Assembly: GCA_002451275.1 (NCBI GenBank)
Contig: DKBS01000159.1
Location: 1 to 17,745 of the forward strand
DNA: 17,745 nucleotides
Source of the DNA: Planctomycetaceae bacterium UBA6894
GTDB taxonomy: Bacteria > Planctomycetota > Planctomycetia > Gemmatales > Gemmataceae
Reading direction: 5' to 3'
The notes under the pieces were generated by a model that worked only from the letters and a program-made list of their open reading frames with translations, did no database searches and was not told the DNA's origin. The stretch's first letter is position 1; every line of letters begins with the position of its first letter. Below are positions 8,701 to 13,329 of this stretch, one piece after another. The position numbers and the translations under genes were made by a program.

Positions 8701-9136
8701 TCAGGCGTCGCTTCGCTTGATCCTTGCCGCCCAGCTTGCCCGGCGGGGCCAGACCGAAAGGGCGGACCTCTTGGTAGAACAGTCGATGCCAGTGATCACC
8801 CAGGCCAGGGAGAGCCGTCAACCCCTCCGTGGGCCAGCCGTGGAGCAACGCCTGGAACTGGCTCGGGCTTTGGTCATGTTTTCCCTCGAGACGGAACCGG
8901 CCAAAGGTATCCGCTGGGTGGAGGCGGCCACAGAAATGCTGCCGGCCCTGGTTCCCCCCTTCCAGGGTGCTGGACTGTCGCAAGCCGCCCATGGAAAGGT
9001 CCTGAAGGTGGTGGAAACCCTGGTCCTTTCGCTGCACAGCGCGCGTGACATCGAAGCCCAGAGCGGGTGGTGCGAAGAAGAGGAAGCCATGCTGCGCCGG
9101 GTGATCCTGGCGCAGGCGCGCATTGCTCTGCCCTGA
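5714..9136 (+). CDS. Large two-part accessory protein (alpha/beta N-terminal region, helical-repeat C-terminal region)
   Basis: A 1140-residue cytosolic protein. The start is ATG 5714 or the adjacent ATG 5717; the longer in-frame extension to 5588 overlaps the preceding gene and encodes low-quality sequence. Residues about 1-410 look like mixed alpha/beta domains (PILFLCPDN, LFVVLTALD, GMIAWLETD). Residues about 415-470 are a Pro/Ala/Lys-rich linker with a basic cluster. Residues 470-1140 are helical, with repeated Ala/Leu-rich amphipathic helices resembling a TPR-like solenoid. I see no MIDAS motif, Walker motif, protease motif or membrane segment. The gene lies between the 90-residue protein and MoxR, with 40 bp and 47 bp gaps, so co-transcription is likely. 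In MoxR systems such large proteins may be the platform or the regulated target. That is inference, and the family is unassigned. Confidence 0.85.
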   Translation: MMAKAWTCDNESRLRAIFSLEPKLASRLVPCRHWQVEGRVLLQPHKTLPPALAARATDLGLQAIQVEPPKDAAEAVSPWQLFALEEAPLPEKLGEEPVPILFLCPDNATVVDLAARILELGCDQMRAGSLPGGLVALWAAHPPLFVVLTALDQPRTRVLYEQSPGVFSPLRARHPFLDGLVVAQGTWLMLEAPTGHTCLQQEALQPLDQHWQLLQAEHEALQPADWGQMIPVPLALIPSSLPSGKECLWKIDSELLPTFLEWVSQAPEEQLCQLEWIALDIGANRSFLVRPLIQTAPVSLPVFSTAYERAHPMESIFIPSGTRLCPPLRVERLREAAGLGPGMIAWLETDTSHPQRLAKSQTVAAAAFRSLESCLEYQLAAEPEVLEAWQESIGFSDLEEMVFEPIQTSVVKPRHDRETPVASSRPAGEVPGPTTGNAPTAEIQSAAKKRKKNATKAAPGKEGAESNHASVQASLALEQWLERPGALHDPDRMEQVGPLAQILSGAHRHRDASDILLLQWWARSPLREPWTNTGIAAITSQEREALTQQAGALAEEIFKNPAILVRKEGITGENRVAASRWLALDIASRGTKQVPSPDWSGLLEQAEPWMPVRHAWVAWMNWRAITGDVQALALAHDRLLRRLAQGLEVGRDSPPFLSGRLLRERGGRSDAVRLLEAMRESFSERMPLRESDRADRMTGALAHALFAAGALRAGEPAQAATLWENAATSLEGEGPLGKVLRAAVEERLAQIRANMPQDQTPRAFAPDATRGLSATDRYRLDNLRKVLNFLEPSQSINPVSHYLAGLTAASGTNPLRDRAVGIQNAPAEQVRPLLAAGLNDLETLLAGNSGGQADELDNCLQLLQTIQERAGQATVEIAKRSLFLGNLLTRRLLEGTGNISRERSMQFCLRLLRGALHAAGPWGLRDEVDKWLHAALEPDADSPGLFALLAQTGQGRLVGSLLQEMVGRLRAWDMETAGFALVDGLEKVVGLTGPEDQASLRLILAAQLARRGQTERADLLVEQSMPVITQARESRQPLRGPAVEQRLELARALVMFSLETEPAKGIRWVEAATEMLPALVPPFQGAGLSQAAHGKVLKVVETLVLSLHSARDIEAQSGWCEEEEAMLRRVILAQARIALP

Positions 9137-9183
9137 GCACCATGAACCACTGGCAAGACACTAAAACGCAAACGGAGTCTCAT

Positions 9184-10206
9184 GTGACAACACCCCAAGG
9201 CACACTGGCACAAATCAGTGGTGAACTGGAAACCGCCCGCCAGAAAATCGATCGTTTCCGGCTGTCACTGGGGCGCCACCTGGTGAACAAGCAGGAATTG
9301 ATCGATCTGCTGATCCTTGGCGCCATCGCCCAGGAACCGGTGCTGCTGGTGGGTCCGCCCGGCACAGCCAAAAGCGACCTGGTGCTGAAACTGGTCGAGG
9401 GGCTGGGCCTGGCGCAGGAAGACTACTTTGAATACATGCTGACACGCTTCACCGAGCCCTCGGAAATCCTGGGCCCGCTGGACCTGGCCCAGATGAAGGA
9501 CGGGAGATACCTGCGACGAACCGAGGGCAAGCTGCCCACCGCCAAAGTCGCTTTCCTGGACGAGATTTTCAAATCATCCAGCGCCATCCTGAATGTGCTT
9601 TTGACGATCCTGAACGAGCGCAAATACTATCAGGACGGCCGCCCCGAACCGGTGCCGCTGAAACTGCTTTTCGCGGCCACCAACGAGATCCCGGAACACA
9701 CCGAGCTCTCCGCCCTGCGTGACCGATTCTGCCTGAAGGCGGAAAGCAAAAGCGTGCGGCATGACCATTTTGATGAATTGATCGACTCGGGACTGCGCAA
9801 TGAAAGCCTCAAGTTCCGCAAGTTGGCCCCCTGGAAGGAAGGCATTTGCTCGCTGGCCGATCTGGAACTGGCCCACCAGGGGCTGGTGCTGCGGTTCGCG
9901 GAAGAATCCATTAGCCACGATGGGGGAATTTCCAACGATCGCACCCGTTTTTTCCCGGCTCCTGTTTTCGCCGAATTCCGTCGCCTGGTGGAGACCCTTT
10001 CCCGAGAACACCGGCTATATATCAGCGACAGAAAGCTAGTCAAAGTTTACAAGCTGCTTCGGGCCAGGGCTTGGCTTTTGCGGGGAGGCGAGGTGAACGT
10101 GGAGGACCTGCTCCTCCTCTGCCATCTGGGCGAGAACCTGAGGGAATTGCGCCTTCTGGAGGAGATGGTGCCACAATATTTGCGGCTGAACCGGCCCACT
10201 TCTTAA
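9184..10206 (+). CDS. MoxR-family AAA+ ATPase
   Basis: A 340-residue protein of the MoxR/RavA group of AAA+ ATPases, which remodel protein complexes, usually with a vWA-domain partner. Walker A GPPGTAKS is at 57-64, Walker B FLDEIF at 124-129, then SSSAILNVLLTILNER typical of MoxR. Sensor 1 ATNEIP is at 165-170, the arginine-finger region LRDRF at 178-182, and the sensor-2-like SDRKLVKVYKLLRARAW at 281-297. A GTG start at 9184 is preferred because GGAG (9174-9177) is 6 nt upstream; an in-frame ATG at 9142 has no clear ribosome site and would give 354 residues. It is the last gene of the plus-strand cluster. No vWA gene follows it: the next gene is an exported thioredoxin-like protein after a 117-bp gap. 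Confidence 0.93.
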   Translation: MTTPQGTLAQISGELETARQKIDRFRLSLGRHLVNKQELIDLLILGAIAQEPVLLVGPPGTAKSDLVLKLVEGLGLAQEDYFEYMLTRFTEPSEILGPLDLAQMKDGRYLRRTEGKLPTAKVAFLDEIFKSSSAILNVLLTILNERKYYQDGRPEPVPLKLLFAATNEIPEHTELSALRDRFCLKAESKSVRHDHFDELIDSGLRNESLKFRKLAPWKEGICSLADLELAHQGLVLRFAEESISHDGGISNDRTRFFPAPVFAEFRRLVETLSREHRLYISDRKLVKVYKLLRARAWLLRGGEVNVEDLLLLCHLGENLRELRLLEEMVPQYLRLNRPTS

Positions 10207-10208
10207 GA

Positions 10209-10242
10209 AAGGCTCATCGATTGAAAAGGCCTTATTTTATTT
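10209..10242 (+). terminator. Weak candidate terminator after the MoxR gene
   Basis: Arms AAGGC (10209-10213) and GCCTT (10229-10233) are followed by ATTTTATTT. The stem is only 5 bp with a 15-nt loop, so it is weak. It lies directly after the MoxR stop codon and before the next ribosome site. Confidence 0.3.
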
Positions 10243-10269
10243 CACTTGCAGGGTTGGTTTTGCTATAGC
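10241..10269 (+). promoter_or_regulatory. Possible sigma70-like promoter for the selenoprotein candidate
   Basis: TTCACT (10241-10246) and TATAGC (10264-10269) are separated by 17 bp and each match the consensus hexamers at four of six positions. They lie about 55 bp before the start codon at 10324, in an AT-rich patch. Sequence match alone; weak support. Confidence 0.3.
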
Positions 10270-10308
10270 ATGGGGTGGGTGACCTCTTGGTCACTGGATA
10301 CTTTTTTC

Positions 10309-10314
10309 AAGGAG
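10309..10314 (+). promoter_or_regulatory. Strong Shine-Dalgarno fixing the start at 10324
   Basis: AAGGAG stands 9 nt before the ATG at 10324, one of the best ribosome-binding sites in the window. It also selects the start that gives a clean signal peptide, against an upstream in-frame ATG at 10246 region without such a site. Confidence 0.85.
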
Positions 10315-10323
10315 AACCTGAAG

Positions 10324-10881
10324 ATGCGCATCGCGCGATTCTTTGGGGTCGTCGCCGCAGCGGGCCTGCTTGTCGCAGGGGTTGCTTATGGTGACAGCCT
10401 CAAGTCCGGCCCCCAGGTCGGCAAGTCTCCCGCGCCATTCCATCCGACCCATGTGACGGGTCCGGGTGCAGGTGGCAAGGGATGCCTGGTCTGAAGCAAC
10501 GGTGGTAACCCTGTCGCCATGATCTTCGCCCGCGAAGTCAGCGACAACTTGACCGGTCTGGTCAAGAAAATTGATGCCGCCACTGCCAAGAACAGCGACT
10601 GCCGCATGGGCAGCTTTGTCGTTTTCCTGAACGACGACGAGAGCCTTGAAGGCAAGCTGAAGGAAATGGCCAAGAAGGAAGGGATCGAAAAAACGATTCT
10701 GGCCACGGACAATCCTGCCGGTCCCCAGGGATACAACATCCCCAAGGATGCGGATGTGACCGTGATCCTTTACAACAAGCGGAAAGTCGTTGCCAACCAC
10801 GCCTTCCGCAAGGGTGAATTGAAGAACGAGGAAGTCGAGAAGGTGGTCGCGGAACTGAAAAAGATCCTGCCCGCCAACTGA
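10324..10881 (+). CDS. Exported thioredoxin-like protein, candidate CxxU selenoprotein with in-frame TGA
   Basis: Reading through the TGA at 10492-10494 as one residue gives a 185-residue protein. Residues 1-24 are a signal peptide (MRIARFFGVVAAAGLLVAGVAYG, probably cut near AYG-DS). A Pro/Gly-rich segment follows, then the redox site Cys54-Leu-Val-Sec57-Ser-Asn-Gly-Gly-Asn-Pro, then VAMIFAREVS, GSFVVFLNDDE, NPAGPQGY and TVILYNKRKVVANHAF, which fit a thioredoxin-like fold. The frame is identical on both sides of the TGA and protein-like throughout. From memory, planctomycete homologues carry Cys at this position; this needs checking. TGA is an ordinary stop in neighbouring genes (ends at 2411, 3140, 9136), so the code is not reassigned. 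Strong hairpins follow the TGA. Probable role: periplasmic or cell-envelope thiol/selenol redox chemistry. Alternative: nonsense mutation or sequencing error of a Cys codon (TGC/TGT to TGA). Confidence 0.75.
10492..10494 (+). other. In-frame TGA, probable selenocysteine codon
   Basis: This triplet is codon 57 of the exported thioredoxin-like gene, three residues after Cys54, at the second position of a CxxC-type motif. Cys is the usual residue that selenocysteine replaces. No other in-frame stop occurs until TGA at 10879-10881. Confidence 0.7.
10512..10546 (+). promoter_or_regulatory. Candidate SECIS hairpin I
   Basis: Fourteen Watson-Crick pairs: TGTCGC (10512-10517) with GCGACA (10541-10546), then TGA (10520-10522) with TCA (10538-10540), then CTTCG (10524-10528) with CGAAG (10533-10537). 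The bulges are CA (10518-10519) and a single T (10523) on the 5-prime side; the apical loop is CCCG. The loop begins 34 nt after the TGA, within the 16-37 nt range I recall for bacterial SECIS elements. A bulged U under a short helix also recalls the E. coli fdhF element. The loop lacks a leading G unless the last G-C pair opens. Confidence 0.5.
10548..10566 (+). promoter_or_regulatory. Candidate SECIS hairpin II with GGUCU loop
   Basis: CTTGACC (10548-10554) pairs perfectly with GGTCAAG (10560-10566) around the loop GGTCT. The loop matches the GGUCU core of the E. coli fdhF SECIS loop as I remember it. It begins 60 nt after the TGA, farther than normal, so it could be an accessory or coaxially stacked element rather than the SelB site itself. 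Confidence 0.35.
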
Positions 10882-10912
10882 TTTCTTTGGAATCACCCTT
10901 TCGGTGAACTGC

Positions 10913-10948
10913 ACAGGCCCGCGGCGCAAGCCGCGGGTCTGTTTTTTT
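10913..10948 (+). terminator. Rho-independent terminator of the thioredoxin-like gene
   Basis: CAGGCCCGCGGC (10914-10925) and GCCGCGGGTCTG (10930-10941) pair over 12 bp with one G-T wobble, around a GCAA tetraloop of GNRA type; A10913-T10942 can extend it. Seven Ts follow (10942-10948). It lies 32 bp after the stop codon at 10881, supporting that translation and transcription normally extend past the internal TGA. Confidence 0.92.
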
Positions 10949-11032
10949 GCCCGGAAGCACACTTTCGTCCCCGGTCTGGTTTGGTGTAAACCTTGTGGGA
11001 CGGTTGTCTCCATGGTTGACGGGGAACGAAAC

Positions 11033-11467
11033 ATGACGATCGAGAAGGTGCGGCAGGATTTCCAGGACCGGCTGGACGCCCGGCCGGCCGGCGACCGCTA
11101 CCTCGACCGCCAGTGGGAACGCAGCACCCTGAAGGAAGCCCTGGCGCAGGGCGTGACAGTGGACATCGCCCGCCAAGCCCTGATTGAACTCTGCCAGGAC
11201 CAGGGATTTTTGCTGGAAAGCACCGTGCTGCGGGACGCCCGTCACCGGCTCTCCGTCCGCGCCGCCGGCAACCGTGAAATAGATGAACGCGAATTCAACG
11301 ATGTAACCACCTTCATCCGCGAAAAACTGGGTGACCGGCTACAGGAGGGTGAAATCCACCGGATGCTGTGCGAAATCATCGAGGATAACCAATACCCGAT
11401 TAACCGGGGTGTTTTTGGGCGTGATAATTGGTTCGCCCGGGTGAAAGAGGTCGCCGGGGTGGTGTGA
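11033..11467 (+). CDS. Unrecognised 144-residue helical protein
   Basis: The start at ATG 11033 has GGGGAA (11021-11026) 6 nt upstream; an in-frame ATG at 11012 is possible and adds 7 residues. The protein is charged and mostly helical, without signal peptide or membrane helix. Notable parts are a helix-turn segment QGVTVDIARQALIELC, then DEREFNDVTTFIREKLGDRLQEGEIHRML, and a conserved-looking end, NRGVFGRDNWFARVKE. I recognise no family with confidence. It stands alone on the plus strand between the terminator at 10948 and the convergent HAD gene, whose stop is only 11 bp away. Confidence 0.7.
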   Translation: MTIEKVRQDFQDRLDARPAGDRYLDRQWERSTLKEALAQGVTVDIARQALIELCQDQGFLLESTVLRDARHRLSVRAAGNREIDEREFNDVTTFIREKLGDRLQEGEIHRMLCEIIEDNQYPINRGVFGRDNWFARVKEVAGVV

Positions 11468-11478
11468 CGGAAACCCGG

Positions 11479-12171
11479 TCACCCCACGGATGCGGGCGAG
11501 CGCCTGCCCCGGACCAGGCGTTCAGCCAGGCGCACCAGGCAATCCGGGCCCCGCACCAAATGGCCCTGCAACCCCGCCTGGACAGGTGCCTCCAGATCGT
11601 TGGTCACATCATCCCCCACCAGCAGGATGGCCCCGGGTGACAAACCGGTGCGCTCCGCCAAAAGCCGGTAGAAGGGTTGCGCCGGCTTCCGCCATCCCAC
11701 CTCGGAACTGATCACCCAATGCTGGATCTGTTTCAGGCAGGCGAACCCCGCGCTGACACGGCGCAGCCTGGAATCAAAATTAGAGGCCACCCCCAGCACC
11801 AACCCTGAACGGGCCAGCGAGGTAAGCACGCCCTCCAGTCCGGCGCTCAGTTTCCAGTTGGCGGGGTTTCCAAAGTGTTCATGTAATTCACGGAAGCAAG
11901 CTTCCGGATTCAAGGTGTCTGGCAGGCAATCCGCCACCACCCCACGCCAGCGGATTTCCTCCGCTTCCTCGTTGGTCTGCTGCCCTTCGCAGGCAAACCG
12001 TGCCTCCTGATTGGCAAAAGCCATCCGGATGCGGGCCCGCACCTCCTCCAGCGACAGCCTGGAACCATGCCTTTTGCCCGCTGACCAGTAGGCCTCAGCC
12101 ACGGAGGGACTGGGATGGAGAATGGTCCCCACCGCATCAAAAAAAACCGCCTCTATATTTTCCAGAGCCAT
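11479..12171 (-). CDS. HAD-superfamily hydrolase, subfamily IA, REG-2/HDHD3-like
   Basis: A 230-residue HAD protein. Motif I is FFDAVGTI with the nucleophile Asp12; the usual second Asp is Val14. An alpha-helical cap spans about 20-100. Motif II is the Ser130-Asn131 segment VASNFDSRL, motif III Lys162 in GWRKPAQPFY, and motif IV VGDDVTNDLEAP with Asp187, Asp188 and Asp192. The FDAVGT form is typical of REG-2-like and dehalogenase-type HAD proteins, so the substrate, probably a small phosphorylated or halogenated metabolite, is unclear. The ATG at 12171 is chosen because AGGA lies about 6 nt upstream; the start at 12198 has none. It is divergent from dapA across 264 bp and convergent with the 144-residue gene. 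Confidence 0.88.
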   Translation of the reverse strand: MALENIEAVFFDAVGTILHPSPSVAEAYWSAGKRHGSRLSLEEVRARIRMAFANQEARFACEGQQTNEEAEEIRWRGVVADCLPDTLNPEACFRELHEHFGNPANWKLSAGLEGVLTSLARSGLVLGVASNFDSRLRRVSAGFACLKQIQHWVISSEVGWRKPAQPFYRLLAERTGLSPGAILLVGDDVTNDLEAPVQAGLQGHLVRGPDCLVRLAERLVRGRRSPASVG

Positions 12172-12435
12172 GATCTTCCTGTTTTTACCAATCAGCAATC
12201 TGAACCAGCCCCGCCAAAAACCCGCAAACCACCCTATTTTACCGGACGCGCCATTGCTCGGCTGAAATATCCCGATGGAAACCGTCCAACGGACTTCCGG
12301 GCAACCTGGAAACGAGGCGCAGACTCTTTGGGGGGTTCCCTGTATCTTGAGGAGATGGAAAATTTGGCATCCGGCACCGTTTGACCCGTTTTGTCTGGAT
12401 CAGGTCCGTCGCGCTGGAAGAAGGGGTAAGGGAAT

Positions 12436-13329
12436 ATGGCAGCCACCAAGGGAGAGCAATTCGCAGGTTTGACGGTGGCAGTGATCACCCCCTTCAAAGA
12501 CGGCGAGGTGGACTACAAGGCTCTTGAAAAGCTGGTGGATTTCCATGTGGAGCAGGGTACCAATTGCCTGGCCCCTGTGGGAACGACCGGCGAATCCCCC
12601 ACGCTGGACCATGACGAGCACGAAAAAGTGATCGCCACCGTGGTCCAACGGGCAGCCGGTAAGCTGAAAGTGATGGCTGGTACCGGTTCCAACAGCACCA
12701 GGGAGGCCGTGCGGCTTACCAAATACGCCGCCAAGGCGGGTGCCGATGGCGCGCTGATGGTGGGCCCTTACTACAACAAGCCCACCCAGGAAGGGTATTA
12801 CCAGCACTTCAAGGCGGTTGGCGATGCTGTCGGCCTGCCCATCGTGCTGTACAACATCCCCGGGCGCACAGCTTCCAACATTCTACCGGAAACCATCGCC
12901 AGGCTGGCCGAGCACCCAGCGATTGTCGCCATCAAGGAGGCCACCGGGTCTCTGGATCAGGCTAGCCAGATCCTTTCCACCACCAACCTCACGCTGCTCA
13001 GCGGTGACGACAGCCTGACTCTTCCGCTCATGTGTATCGGTGGCCGCGGCATTGTCTCGGTGGTGGGCAACATTGTGCCCAAGGACATGTTGGCCCTGGT
13101 CAAGGCGGTGAACGACAGCAACCTGAAAGAGGCGTGCCGCCTGCACCACAAGATGTTCAATCTGGCGCGGGACCTTCTGGGAATCGCCACCAACCCGATC
13201 CCGCTGAAAACCGCCATGCGGCTTCTGGGCCGGGACACCGGGGAGTTGCGCCTGCCACTCACGCCCCTGGATGACGCCGGGGTGGCCAAGGTGAAAAAAG
13301 CCCTGCAGTCTTACGGCCTGTTGGGCTGA
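12436..13329 (+). CDS. dapA: 4-hydroxy-tetrahydrodipicolinate synthase
   Basis: A 297-residue class I aldolase-type TIM barrel that condenses pyruvate with aspartate semialdehyde, the first committed step of diaminopimelate and lysine synthesis, in the cytosol. The Schiff-base lysine is Lys167 in VAIKEATG. Tyr139 in LYNIPGRT, Thr50-Thr51 in GTTGES, Arg144 and Tyr113 in PYYNKPTQEG all align with the E. coli enzyme (K161, Y133, T44-T45, R138, Y107) at a constant offset of six. Length is as expected. The ATG at 12436 follows a GGTAAGGGAA ribosome site. The 264-bp upstream gap shows no riboswitch I can identify. The 3-prime end overlaps the convergent exported-protein gene by 19 bp, and no terminator is visible there. 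Confidence 0.97.
   Translation: MAATKGEQFAGLTVAVITPFKDGEVDYKALEKLVDFHVEQGTNCLAPVGTTGESPTLDHDEHEKVIATVVQRAAGKLKVMAGTGSNSTREAVRLTKYAAKAGADGALMVGPYYNKPTQEGYYQHFKAVGDAVGLPIVLYNIPGRTASNILPETIARLAEHPAIVAIKEATGSLDQASQILSTTNLTLLSGDDSLTLPLMCIGGRGIVSVVGNIVPKDMLALVKAVNDSNLKEACRLHHKMFNLARDLLGIATNPIPLKTAMRLLGRDTGELRLPLTPLDDAGVAKVKKALQSYGLLG

Noticed and set aside
10324..10494. Independent 56-residue exported peptide ending at the TGA
   Set aside because: The peptide would end inside the redox motif and would be followed by coding sequence in the same frame, so it is more likely the first part of one protein.
10519..10881. Independent short gene starting at the ATG at 10519
   Set aside because: It has no ribosome site, starts mid-domain (Val-Ala-Met-Ile-Phe) and is in the same frame as the upstream signal peptide; read-through of the TGA explains it better.
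12355..12384. Nine-codon leader peptide before dapA
   Set aside because: The AGGAG lies directly against its ATG with no usable spacing, and there is no attenuator-like hairpin or run of lysine codons.
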